From the NCBI GenBank assembly GCA_014925825.1, contig JACGCK010000020.1, positions 1-64,000 of the forward strand: a DNA stretch of 64,000 bases, read 5' to 3'. Numbering within the stretch: the stretch's first letter is position 1; the number at the start of each line of letters is the position of its first letter. Under the pieces are notes generated by a model. The model was not told the DNA's origin. It worked only from the letters and a program-made list of their open reading frames with translations, and made no database searches. Position numbers and translations under genes: made by a program. Shown here one piece after another: positions 35,001-47,150 of this stretch. Source of the stretch: Pholiota molesta (lineage: Eukaryota > Basidiomycota > Agaricomycetes > Agaricales > Strophariaceae).

Positions 35001-35374
35001 TATTCTCATGTTAATCTGCTCACCTGGAATGTTTCCACCCCAGCATTCTCCTTACTCACGGAAATAGCTGACAACCCAGCATCCTCGAGAACCTTCACAT
35101 TCTGCTTACCCAGCAAATTCAATGGAGTGACAACAATGCTCATCTTATCCTCCCCGTCTTCGAGTGCCATGAGTAGTGGTATCCAGAATGACATAGTTTT
35201 CCCAGCACCAGTCGGAGCACATCCTATGACATCTTTTTTTTCGTAGAGAGCGAGGGCTGTTTTCACTTGATACCAGCATGCACGTTTGCCGAATTTTCGC
35301 ATAGTGAGGTCTCGGATCTTCTTTATTGTCCATCCATGTGTCGGAGAGGTTGTTATAGGTGGTTCTAATGTCAT
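32047..35374 (-). pseudogene. RecQ-like helicase of element 2, disrupted by an insertion
   Basis: DNA helicase of the same transposon family as element 1 but clearly diverged. Exon 1, 35374-35024, has Walker A PTGAGKT; exon 2 begins at 34969 with FIFDEGHCISQWG (DEGH box). The next exon, down to 34340, has SATL and TFLVFFDNTKE. Exon 34281-32950 begins GMDLPNIEIVVQ and carries QRFGRAARGEG, the motif VI region. A 783-bp element (33,257-34,039) interrupts that exon. Exons 32899-32369 and 32309-32047 encode a Cys-rich part (CDPETPTGCQRCKP, CCDIC) and a Cys/His-Pro-rich tail. Most splice phases agree. The intron between the DEGH exon and the SATL exon (about 34,770-34,800) does not splice in phase, a further sign of decay. 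The gene converges on the DUF6589 gene with one base between stop codons. Confidence 0.8.
33257..34039. mobile_element. 783-bp TIR element with 8-bp duplication in the RecQ gene
   Basis: Inverted ends AGGCCCCGGGAAGCT (33,257) and AGCTTCCCGGGGCCT (34,039), flanked by CGATGCAA at 33,249-33,256 and 34,040-34,047. The 8-bp duplication suggests a hAT-like element, but the termini differ from the TAGTG family in this window. Subterminal repeats of CCTCAAATACGCA occur several times near both ends. No protein. Removing it with one duplication rejoins the helicase exon in frame. Confidence 0.8.
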
Positions 35375-35506
35375 GGCTGGCTTGAATAGGCAGATGAATG
35401 GCTTTTACGGATGTGATGAGAGGTATTTTGAATTTTTGCTCCTCTAATTGAGCGTGACACTGGAGCATCTATTTCTGGGCATCATGTGAGCCTCGTGGCG
35501 TCCTCT

Positions 35507-35674
35507 CCGAAATCACCGAATCCAAAATGTGCCAGCCGCTCTTTCGCGAGTAGGAGCCCTTATGTTGGTTTACATATATTTGTATTTTGATATGATATGA
35601 TAAGATGTATATAATGTCCCTCCCTCTGGGATGAAGCTCCTCCGAGCGAAACGAGTGGCTGGTTTAGGAGCCTG
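35507..35674. repeat. Right terminal inverted repeat of element 2
   Basis: About 168 bp. The inner 49 bp pair with 27,788-27,836 (GCTCGCGAAAGAGCGGCT and TTTGGATTCGGTGAT) and the outer part pairs with 25,996-26,108. It is the uninterrupted version, showing where the foldback split the left repeat. Confidence 0.85.
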
Positions 35675-36055
35675 GGTTTTTGGCTTTTTTTCTTCGCCGA
35701 ATTACATGTAGCCTCAAATATTTACATACATACAATTTTCAATGCCACTCCTATTCCCGATACCTCCAAAGAAAAGATCGCTATCATCCGCGCTTCTGCA
35801 AAAATAGCAGACCAAAGAGCCCTCGCGATCTATACCGCCCCACTCTGCCCGCTTCTGCCCATCGAACCTTCGACATGTGGCCACAGCTCAACAATCCGAA
35901 TCGCGCGCTTTGGTTGGATGTTCAACTGAAGTCGTAGGAGTAAAAGATTAGTGTGCGAGGAGACAATGGGCAGAGGAAAGGACGCACAGATAAACAGAAT
36001 GCGAGCGCTGCTGTGGATACATTGTACAGTCCCAGTCGAAGATGGCCTGTCATCT

Positions 36056-36330
36056 CGAGCTGGAGACGACGCATTTTGAATGTCCACGACAACGCCTAAA
36101 CAGAACCAAAACCTTCCATATGACCGACATGAACTTCCAGATACAAAATATGCAGGCCCAGTCGAAGATGGCCTGTCATATCGAGCTGGAGACGACGCAT
36201 TTTAAATGTCCACGACAACGCCTAAATAGAATCAGAAATCTTCAGCATCACGATATCGAGCTGGAGACGACGCATTCTGAATGTCCACGACAACGCCCAA
36301 ATAGAACCAGAAATCTTCAGCATCACGATT
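36056..36330. repeat. Local tandem repeat, three copies
   Basis: Three copies of a unit beginning CGAGCTGGAGACGACGCAT start at 36,056, 36,182 and 36,257. The last two are a clean 75-bp tandem ending TCTTCAGCATCACGAT. Confidence 0.85.
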
Positions 36331-38579
36331 AACCCCGCCACGAAATACGAAAATCCATGCGAGCGGCCGATTGACGTACTCCCAACCAACCTCAACCTGC
36401 GCCTCCCAGACCCCCGAGAGCACCGGGCCCAGGACCCCACCGCACGCCGCCGTCTCCCACATCCATCGCCTAGATCTTGCGAGCTCCACGAACAGCGCCG
36501 CATCCACCACCACCACAAAAATGCGCATTGCCAGCGGGAGCAGGAACGCAGCAGCCGCGCATCCACAGCACAGCGCTTTTCCTCCGCTGCCGCCGCGGGC
36601 GCGCACCCTCGGGTGGGAGACTGGCCAAGATCGCAGGAGCGAGAGATAGCGAGTGTGCAGGAGACAACAGGCGGGCCTCGTCGAAAGGGCCGGGATCACG
36701 ACCCCATATCCAGGAAAAAAGGAAATAAGAAAACGCGAATACAAGAAACACTAACCACACAGGCGTCTGAACGAAAGGACAATCAGGGCGCGAGCCATAG
36801 ACACGGCCCGCCCATAGAGCGTCCACGCGGCATCATAACCGCGCGCTCGGGCAAGGGGCCTGCCACGATCGTACGAGCGAGAGGTAATGTGCATGTATGA
36901 AGGCGACGGGGGGCAGGCCTCGTCAAAGACGGCTAGCAGAGGGATGGTAGTGAGATGGAATCGCGATCTGATGCCAAGGCAAAGGAGATTTAAAAAAAAA
37001 TCGGATACAAGAAACAGTGCAGAGGCGCTCCTGACACAGACAACTTGGGCACCACCCACGCCACGCAGAAAAACAAAACACCAACGCGAGGCAACGCATA
37101 CGGAAAGCGCACCTAAAATCCGCCCCGCATCTGCCCCTATCTGGACGGTGTCGACCCGCGTTTTCACCGCCACAGCAACACGCTCCCCCAGACAAACGGT
37201 GAGGAGGACCGGCGGTCGCGGTAATAGGTGGTGCGCCAATCCAAGTACTAGGGGCGGTACGGGAAGGGAAGGGAGATAGGCAACGGTGCACGATTCGGAG
37301 GGTGGAAAGGGGACGAGTAGAGGATGGGCGAGGGAAGATGAGCTGGAGCGATGTTCGTGATGACTAGAAGTCGTCCTTCCGCTCTCCATATATCTCGCTC
37401 TGATAATCCTACACTTCTAGTTTCGTGGTAAGAAGCAGCGAGCGAGCGAGCGATGGGATATACGGCCTGAATACGAAGTGCGGAGGAGAGCTAGAGGTGG
37501 ACCACGGCCAGTAAGAGCGAGCATCGAGCAGACTCGAGAGTCGAGACCCCGAAGAAATCCGACCCGCGCACGGACTCTGCACGTGATAATCTACGCATCC
37601 GCCATCCTTCCTTCAAGTTCCTGACCTCGTTTCTCAATCGTTTCTTGCACTTTTGCGGTTACACAAGTACTCCCACCTGCGCCGCTCACGTCTCTCCAGA
37701 ATCTTATCGATCTGATCCTCCACTTCCGTCTTCCAGCCGGCAAGTGAGCGTCGCGGGGTCTCCTATGGCACAGCGGCGTTAGCATCATTGTCATTTCTAG
37801 GCTCTAGCTGAGTCTTCTACTGGTCTTCTATCACTTAAGTATTCCGCCTGATCCCATCGTCTCTTTCCCTTTCTCTCACTCAGCGATTGCCGCGATCCTC
37901 TCGGAGGGACCGCGCTCTCCATACATTCTGCTCAGTCCCTCGCAGCACAACAGCCCCGCCACGTATCCATCCGCTCCCCATGTTCGCATCGCATTACTCA
38001 CACATCACACCGCAGGCTCGCTGGTGGTACTCCCACAAAGCTCGACGCGCTGGATGTTTTATCTGCACTTTGAACATAGAGGAGTGGATGATTCGGAGCT
38101 GGACGATTCGATCGTGCGAGGGGCAGCTTTTTTGTCCGCCGGCCGTTATCCTGGCGGTTGCCCCCCGATTTCTTGTCTTGTTTGATGTTTTTTGTGTCTC
38201 AACGTCTATCCGCTTTCTATATTCTCGATTGGCGCAGCCACGCGTACCTTCCTCGTTCGCGACCATGTCCCGCCCTCGCGTGCCCCCGTCACCTCCAACA
38301 TTCTATCCATCGCACTTTTTGCGCTCCCGCCCTTCCTACTCGACGAGCGCAAGGTCGCAATGGCGTAGATAAGTAGGTGAATTGGCAGGGGCAGAAAGAA
38401 GGTCTGCGGAGTATACGACGCCTTCGGTACATACCGTCGCTTTCACGATATGTCCTCGTTCCATCTCCGTGTCCTCATTTTCTTCTCCTCATCTTTGATT
38501 CTGCTTAGGGGTACAATGAGTGCATAGATACATCCCATATCGTCCACGCCAATGAAACCGCAAAAGAGCCCGAAATCGC

Positions 38580-39370
38580 CGCCAGCCCAGGTAAAATATC
38601 TTCCGTTCTCGTGAACGCCCACCCGATCGCTTCTCTTCCCTCCTCGTTTAACCCTGACGCCTATCCATCTCCTGGATCCTGGCTTGGGCCGTACACGAGG
38701 TATCTATTCCATCCGCAATCGGCTCCCTCCCCCTCGCCTGCCCACATCACCTGCATATTCCATCCACCGCACTTCTGCGCTTTCGTCTTGACTGTCTGAC
38801 GAGGGCGACGCTGCGATGGTATTACTCTATTTTTTTTAGGATTGATGGGGCAGTAGAAGGTCTGCGGAGGATGGCATGCCTTTGATTCGTACCATCGCTT
38901 TCGATATCGTGTCTTCGCTTCCCATTCATCTTCTCGCCCTTCTACTGCTGATCTTTGATCCCACTTACAGGCATGATGAACGTATCATCGACATCATCCA
39001 AAATGCAAAGTAAGCAGACATCAACGCCGCGTATGATCGATCGTCCACCCTGGCATCTAAACGCACCCGTTGCGTGTCTTGGATATCAGATCCACCGCAG
39101 ATTTTGGAGGCAACGGGTGGACGCTGCGAGGAGGGTACTGTAAAGGCGGTGGTCAATCTGATTTTGTTTTCATGCCGTTTTTCTTTGCGAAATGACACGT
39201 AGCCTCGGATTATTCATATACATAATTTATAAAATCTCCAATAACAACTTCCGTTCCCGACGCTTGCAAAGAACAATTACTATCAGAGCCCAACACCCTC
39301 CACGTCAAAAAAAACACAACGCAAAGAACGGCCAAGCCAAGAGCCCACGCGTATATCCCTACCGCGCTGT
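38580..39370. repeat. Left copy of a long direct duplication (with 46,350-47,150)
   Basis: The block with GCATGATGAACGTATCATCG and TTTTGGAGGCAACGGGTGGA, through AATGACACGTAGCCTCGGAT, matches 46,745-47,080 with only scattered differences. Similarity extends leftwards through AACCGCAAAAGAGCCCGAAA. Confidence 0.85.
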
Positions 39371-40674
39371 CCATCATGCCCAGTGCCCACAGTCCATTTC
39401 CACCCCGCCAACACCCATGGAACTGCTGCAATGATCCCCTCACCAAGCGCGCTCGCTTCCCCCGCGGCAGAGCGCCCCGTGATGTCCGAGGAACCAGCAC
39501 TGGATGCGCAGGCCTGGCCAACGACCCCCACGCACACAGGATGGTGTTATGTACTTCCTTGAATTAACATGCACAGTTTCACCGACATCGAGATCAATCC
39601 TAGTCCTGTCATATTTATCGAAGTACCTAAATAGGCGCGCATGTAAATTCCTTCTACCTAAATTGCCTGTAACCTCAAAGTCGAAGAACACATGAACCTG
39701 TATAAATAAAATGACAAACCCGCCAGCAACATCTCTACACCGAGCGCGGGTACGCTGGATAGTCCCGTCCTTTCTTCCACGGCCATTCTCGGCAACCGTA
39801 CGCACGCGCTTTCGACGTCCAGAGCGTCAGTGCCGAGTCGGGCGAGCGTGATCGAGCTGCACATCGATATGACGGAGGGCCGGAGCGCACGCGTCGCGGG
39901 CTGGATAGAGACAGCGTTCCCGTTCAAATGAAAAAGAAAGGCGAGATGACAAGAAAGGCCACACGTAAACCAGGAGAGCTCATCGCAGATAACCTTCCGG
40001 CGCCGCTGCACACTGCATGCGAAAAATGCTTAAAAACTGCTTGAACAAATGCTTAAAAAAATGCTCAACGCGAGGCCACGACACACAACACAACCGCCGG
40101 CCACGCCCCACACCACATCCGCCCCTATCCTGACGGGTTTCACTTGCAACCGGCACCATGCCACCTCACGCCACGCGCAGAGAGCGAGGGGGCGCGGCAT
40201 TCGCGGTGACGGGTAGCGCACCGATCCGGATAGGGCCGAGTACGGGACGCGATGGGAGTAAACAACGAGGGCGTGCATGCTCATCGATCATCCCTGCTAT
40301 CCTCGTACGTACGTGAAATGCCTCTCCCTGCGGAGATTCGAGAACCAACGGACGTACAACCGAGATAAATAAACTCCGCGCCGACGCCCGGAATCGCGTG
40401 CGCCTACCTTCCAGAGCGCGTCGCACTAAGTCAGCCAACCCGCGCTCAAGGGCCCCGGGCCATCCCTCCATCGTCAAGAGCAGCGGGTAGGTACGCTGGC
40501 GGGCATGTTTTCGTCCACAGGATCCTCAACAATTGTATGTGTTCGCTTCGACGTCCAGACGGTCTTTGCAGAGTCGGGCGAGCGGGGGCGAGCTGCGCAG
40601 CCGCGCTCGGAGAGCGAGCGGTGCGGGTGTGACACGGCGCAGGGACAGACAGCTGGGTTCCGTTCAAATGGCAA

Positions 40675-40745
40675 AACGAAAAGCAAAAAGAGAAGGAAAA
40701 AAAGAAGGAAAAAAAGAAGGAAAAAAAGAGAAAGGTGAAAAGAAA
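40675..40745. repeat. Purine-rich tandem repeat
   Basis: Repeats of AAAAAGAAGGAAA (about 12-13 nt) within the repeat field. Confidence 0.85.
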
Positions 40746-43700
40746 AGGCGACACAGCAAATAGGAGAGCTCGACGCTGATAACTTGGGGCACCCCACACG
40801 AAAAAAAACCAACGCAAGGCCATGTACATGAGCAGACAGCCGGACACACCCCGCATCTTCCCCTATCTAGATGGCCGACCAATGGGCAAGCTGCGAAGCC
40901 GCATTCGAGAGCAAGCGGTACGCGTGCGACACGACGGAGAAAAGGAGCGCGGGCATCGTGGGCTGGGATAACGATGCGGCGAAAACGAAAAAGAAAGAAA
41001 GACGCGCAGAAGAAAAGGCGATAAATACACGACAGCAAACTTGAAACAGGCAGCATGGCCGTGCGCCATGCCCGCCGAAAGGGAACGTACAGATGCTGGT
41101 GTCAGAGTTCCGCTGCCCGCTGCCCCCATTTCCGAGCGTTTGAATTTTTTTGTCTTCTATCGCCGCAGTACCCGGCCCTCGTCTGGGAGCAAAGGAAGTT
41201 GACGTGTGCCGCGACGGGTAATGACATGCGCTGAGATGGGGGCACATGGTGCGCAGAAATCATAAGGCACACGAGAAAGCGAGATATTAATGAAGTGAAA
41301 AGGCGGGATAAGAGGGAACATGGGGAGGGAACACAGAGGCTGGAGACGGGTGAGCGGAGAATGGGCGATGGAAGAATGAGCGATGAGTATGACGGCCCAT
41401 CGAGTCCTTCCACAGTCCCATGTACACAACGGTATAGCACTTCTGGCATCATAAGTAGTAAGATGGGATGTAATGCATACTCTACCTGGAGCGATAGGGA
41501 AACCGAGATGGAAGCAAGCAGTTGGCAAGCAGAAGCAAGCCCAAAGATTCAGAGATCCGACCCACGCACGGACTCCTCACGTGATATACTACCCTGTACC
41601 ATCCCTCCAGATCCCTCCTCGTTTCTTGCATTTTCGCAAGTACCCCCAGCCTGCCTCGCTCACCTCTCTCTCCAGCGTCTGCTCCTCCGCATTCCCTCTT
41701 TCATCCTGCCAGTGAGCTTCAGCTTCGCGGGGTCCACGGTACAGCGGCTGAATCCAACATTTCTAGTTGAGTCTTGTTATTCCCACCAAATTCCTATTGA
41801 TCTCCTCTGTTTCTTTGTCTCTCTCTTCTTGTGCGATTGCCGCGACTTCTCTCGGAGGGAGCGCACTCTCCATTTATCCTGCTTAGCCCCTCGCAACACA
41901 ACAGCCCCGCCAGTGCCACGCATCCATGCGCTCCCCATGCTCGCATAACATCACACATCACACCGCCGGCTCGCTGGTGGCATATACACAAAGCGAGGTG
42001 CGCTGGATGTTGAACTAGACTAGTTAGCAATGGAGGAGCGGATGACCTTGGGGCTGGACGATGCGGTCGTGCGATTCGCTGCTTTGTATGCAGGCCGTTA
42101 TCCTGGCGGCTTGTCTTGTACATTCTTTCCTCGTGATCGTCCCCACGATTTTTTGGCTTCGTTTGCTGTTTCCCCGAATCCCAACGTCTATCTGTCTTCT
42201 GGATTTTCGATTGGTACAGCGGCGGGTACCTTCCTCACTCGTAATCATGTCGCAGGCCTCGCATGCCTCCATGATCTCAACATTCCATCCATCGCACTTT
42301 TTGCGCTTTCGTCTTAAAGATCTGACGAGCGCGATGGTGCAATGGTATATGCTGGTCCGTTTTTTTTGAGAGGATAGGGGCAAAAAAAGGTCTGCGGCAT
42401 ATATCATGCCTTCGATATTGTAGCCTTGCTCTCCATTTCCTTATCTCCATATTTTCGCCCTTCGTACTATCTTCGATTCTACTTGTAGATATGATGATCA
42501 CCAGCGACGTCGTCCGCGTCATAAGGAATGCACGGGAGGCAGGTAGTATTGACACGAAAATCAGTCAACATTTCTTGTTCTGGGGTTTTTTTTCCTTCAC
42601 TGAATTAGATGTAGCCTCAGATATTTACATACATAACATTTCCAATGCCACTCTATTCCCGATACCTACAAAAATCACTATCATCAGCGCCCAACATCAA
42701 CTCTATACGAAATGGCAGAACAAGGAGTCCTCGCGACCCCGGGCCATACCGCCCGCTCTGCCCATCGAACCTTCGACAGGCGGCACAGCTCAACAATCCG
42801 AATCGAGCGCTGGGATGGGATGTTAAACGGAAATCTTAAGAGTGAAAAATTAGTGTACGAAGTCACAATGAGCAGAGGAAAGGACGAACAAACGAACGGA
42901 GTGCGAACATCGCGGGATACGCAGGCCTAGTCGAAGATGGCCCGGGGTCTCGAGCTGGATACGACGCGTTCTGAATGTTCACAGGAACGTCTAAACAGAA
43001 CCAAAAACCTTCAGCATCACCGTTAACCCGCCAAGAATGTTCAGATACGAAGAACTTCCACACCTCCATGAACAGCACCGAGCGCACCCAAGCGCAGCCC
43101 ATGACATGCTCCACGCCAGCGGGAGCACCAGATGGGGTTAACGCAGCCCATAGATCCTCCACACCGCATCGCGCATCGCGCGTGCGCGGGCGAGAGGCCA
43201 GCCGAGATCCTAGGAGCGAGCGGTAACATGCATGCACGAAGGCGACGGCGGGCGGGCGGGCAGGCCCTCGTCGAAGACGCCCAGAGCGCCGGAATCCCGA
43301 CCCAGACAACAAGAAAAAGGAGAAACGAAAATACGCATAGAAGAAACAGCAAACATAATTTGTGCATCTGACACAGAAATCCCTCACGCCGCCACCCACG
43401 CCACGCAGAAAAAACCCGAGGCAAGCAAGACATGATACACCACCTGGAACACACCGACTCACACATCTGCCCCCATCCGGATGCTGTGAACACCTTCTAC
43501 CGCCACAGCCAAGACGATTCGACGAACGCCCTTGTGGCACCGCGCCATTCACAGCGACGGGTCAAGCACCACCCATCCGGAGGGGCCAGTACGAGAGGAA
43601 AACGGCGCACGAAGGTGCCCATCGTCTCTGTGAATCCGCGACATCGGCAAAGGGTTTTCTGGCTCAGTCCGCGAAGTGAGCTCGGGCTTGGAGGCTGGCC

Positions 43701-46349
43701 GAGACCACAGGCGCGAGCGAGAGGTAACGCGCATGAAGGCGATGGCGGGCGGGCCTACATATGGCCAGCGGGATGTGGAATCGCACCCTGAGATGAGATA
43801 CGAATACGCGAAACGGCAAACAGGACGCGGGCTTCTGACACAACAGACAACTCCGCTCCTAACACAACAGACAGCAGGGGGCCGCCAGCCACGCTACGCA
43901 GCAAAACGCCGACGCGAGCAAATGCACATGGAAGGATGGAAAGCACCACCGCACCCCACGCGCATCTGCGCCTATCTAAAACGCACGACGACAGGATTAC
44001 CACTGCCACAGCAACACGCCCCGTACAGACAGTGCGGAGGAGCGGAATTCCAGTGACACAATCGGACAGGGACGGGAAGACGCAGGCATATACGGGGTGG
44101 GTGGGGCACTCTGACCCAAGGAGAGCACGCTGCACAAAAAAATGAAAGAATAAAAGCACTACCACGAGGATACGCACACAACAGGACCGGCGGACATGCC
44201 CACATCTGCTCCATCCAGGCACTAGCCGCAAGCATACCGCCACAGCACCACGCCGCGGGTAGACAGCGAGGGGGCGCGGCGCTTGCAGTGACGGATAAAC
44301 AACCAATCCAGATAGGGGCAAGTACGGGAGGGCGGCGGACGGTATCTCTGCTGAGGCGCCATCCCACACTAAAGGGCCCCTCTGCCTTCCTTCCTCAACA
44401 CAACCTGGCTCTCGACGCCTCCATCAACCCATCTCGCCCACCAGCCACGCGCCCAACGACCTTGGTCAAGTCACCAAAACAAAACCATGCACGAACCCAG
44501 CACCTGCAGGCGTTGGATGGGCATGGGCACGCTGGCCCAGTCCCATCCTCCCTTCCACGCCGTTCTCAGCAACCGTGTGCGCTCGCTCTACATCGTCATC
44601 CTTCCCAGCAGCTTTTTCCGCCAACATCCGGCGGGCTTGTGCGCAGAGTTGGGCGGCTGCGAAGCCGCGTTCGAGAGTGAGCGAGCGGTACGTGTGCGAC
44701 AGGGAGAATGGGGAGGGAATTCGGAGGGTGGAAGGGGACCGGTAGAGGATGGGCGAGGGAAGATGCGCTGGAGGGCTGGTTGTGATGCATTGATGAGTAG
44801 GCGTCGTCCTTCCGCTCTCAATATATCTCGCTCTGATGATCCTACACTTCTAGCTTCATAGTAAGAAGAAGCGAGAGAGCGAGCGATGGGATATACGGCC
44901 TGAATACGAAGAGCATAGGAGAGCCGTAGGTGGATCACGGCCAGATAAGAGCTAGCGAGACCCCGAAGAAATCATAAATGCGACCCGCGCACGGACTCTC
45001 GCACGTGATAATCTACGCATCAGCCTGGAGCCATCTCTCCCTCGTCTCTTGCACTTTCCGCGGCTACGCAAGCACCCTAGCTGCCCCGCTCACCTCTCTC
45101 TTCAGCGTCTGCTCCTTTGCTTTTCCTCTTCGGCCGGCCGATGAGCTTCGCGGGGTCCCTGGCGCAGCTGCTGTTACTAAGTATTATTCCAACTGATCTC
45201 CTCTGTTTCTTTCGCTCTCTCTGCCTTCTTATACGATTGCCGCGATTCCGCTCGGAAAGGCTGTGCTCTCCATCCATTCTGCTCAGTCCCTCGCAACACA
45301 ACAGCCCCGCCACGTATCCATCCGCTCCCCATGCTCGCGTCGTACATCATATCCCCGGCCTCGCTGGTGGTACTCCCACCAAGCTAGACGTGCCGGGTGT
45401 TGATTCTTCCAATGGCGTCCTGAAAATGGGGGATGGATGATCCTGGAGCTGGTGTTTGCAGTCGTGCGATGGCGTCCGATAAGCAGCTTTCTGTCTCGCC
45501 ATGATCCTGGCGGTCGTGTTTTGGGGTCGTTCTTCGCGATCGCCCCCGATTTCTTGTCATCCCTTCCCGTTTCCGGACATCTATCCATCTTCTGCGTTTT
45601 TAGTTGGCCCAGCCAGACGTACCTCCCTCATTCATGATGTCGATGATTCACCTCCTCGCATGCCCCCATCACCTGCCACATTCCATCCACCGCACTTTTT
45701 GCGCTCCCGTCCTTTTTCTTACCTGACGAGCGCCACTGCGGTAGTAAACCTTGGCGAGCAATTGATGGGGGCAAAAGAAGATCTGTGGAGTATAGCATGT
45801 CTTCGATATCCGCCGTCTCTTTCTATCCCTCCATCTTCACAGTTTTCGCCCTTAGCTACTACTTATCTTCGATTCCACTTACAGGCATGATAAACACATT
45901 TTGTATCGTCCATGCCGTGAAAACCGCAAAGGAGCCCAGGATCGGCGCTGCACATGATCGCCTAGCTGGGATAATACTTTCCGTTCCTCATTCATGGACG
46001 CCCGATTTCTTACTATCTTCCCTCCTCGTGTCTCCTGACGCCTATCCATGGTTTTAGGTCTTGATTGGCCTCACTCGCGATTATGTTCCGCCCCTCGCGT
46101 GCCCCATCACCGCATCCATCGCGCTTTTTGCACTCTCGTCCTTCCTACTCGACGAGCGCGAGGTCACAATGGTATCATGCGAAAATGGACTGGCAGGGGC
46201 AGAAGAAGGTCTGCGGAGTATACGACGCCTTCGGTGCATACCGTCGCTTTTGCTTATGTATTCTTCGTTCTCATCGTCTCCGTGTCCTCATTTATTACTA
46301 CTTATTTTGATTCTGCTTAAGTGTACCACGTCAATGAAACCGCAAAAGA

Positions 46350-47150
46350 GCCCGAAATCGCCGCCGGCCCAGTTGGCATATCTTCCGTTCCTCGTGAACG
46401 CCCGCCCGATCGCTTCTCTCCCCCCTCGCTTAACCCTGACGCCTATCCATCTCCTGAAGTCTGGCTTGGGCCATACACGAGGTATCTATTTCATCCGAGA
46501 TCGGGTCCCTCCCCCTCGCCTGCCCGCATCAACTGCAATATTCCATCCACCGCACTTGTTGCGCTTTCGTCTTATCTGTCTGACGAGGGCGATGCTGCAA
46601 TGGTATTAGTCTGTTTCTCATTGATGGGGGCAGAAGAAGGGTCTGTGGAGTATGGTGTGCCTTTGATCCGTATTATCGCTTTCGATATCGTGTCTTCGCT
46701 TCCTCATTGTTCCGATGTTCGTCTTCATCTTGTTCCCACTTACAGGCATGATGAACGTATCATCGACATCGTCCAAAATGCAAAGTAAGCAGACATCAAC
46801 GCCGTGTATGATCGATCGTCCACCCTGGCATCTGAACGCACCCATTGCGTGTCTTGTATATCAGATCCACCGCAGATTTTGGAGGCAACGGGTGGACGCT
46901 GCGAGGAGGATACTGTAAAGGCGGTGGTCAATCTGATTTTGTTTTCATGCCGTTTTTCTTTGCGAAATGACACGTAGCCTCGGATTATTCATATACATAA
47001 TTTATAAAATCTCCAATAACACTTCCGTTCCCGACGCTTGCAAAGAACATTTACCATCAGAGCCCAACACCCTCCATGCCCAAAAACCGCAACGCAAAGA
47101 ATGGCCAAGCCAAGAGCCCACGCGTATATCCCTACCGCGCTGTCCATCAT
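46350..47150. repeat. Right copy of the long direct duplication (with 38,580-39,370)
   Basis: See the left copy. The copies diverge to the right of CCCTACCGCGCTGTCCATCA (about 39,355 and 47,130). Confidence 0.85.

Larger units (their letters stand above)
25996..35674. mobile_element. RecQ/DUF6589 DNA transposon, copy 2 (AcademH-like), 9,679 bp with nested insertions
   Basis: The ends are CAGGCTCCTAAAC (25,996) and GTTTAGGAGCCTG (ending 35,674), immediately flanked by a perfect 9-bp direct repeat GGTTTTTGG (25,987-25,995 and 35,675-35,683). The terminal inverted repeat is long: the right one spans about 35,507-35,674, and the left one is 25,996-26,108 plus 27,788-27,836, split by a foldback insertion. 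Cargo is a (+) DUF6589-type gene and a (-) RecQ-like helicase whose stop codons are one base apart. Four independent insertions (26,109-27,787, 28,369-28,653, 29,933-30,894 and 33,257-34,039) inflate it; without them and their target duplications it would be about 5.95 kb. Both genes are disrupted, so this copy is defective. Confidence 0.85.

Noticed and set aside
38970..47080. Long direct repeats as LTRs of one large retrotransposon
   Set aside because: No primer-binding site, target duplication or pol sequence between them, and other partial copies exist across the field.
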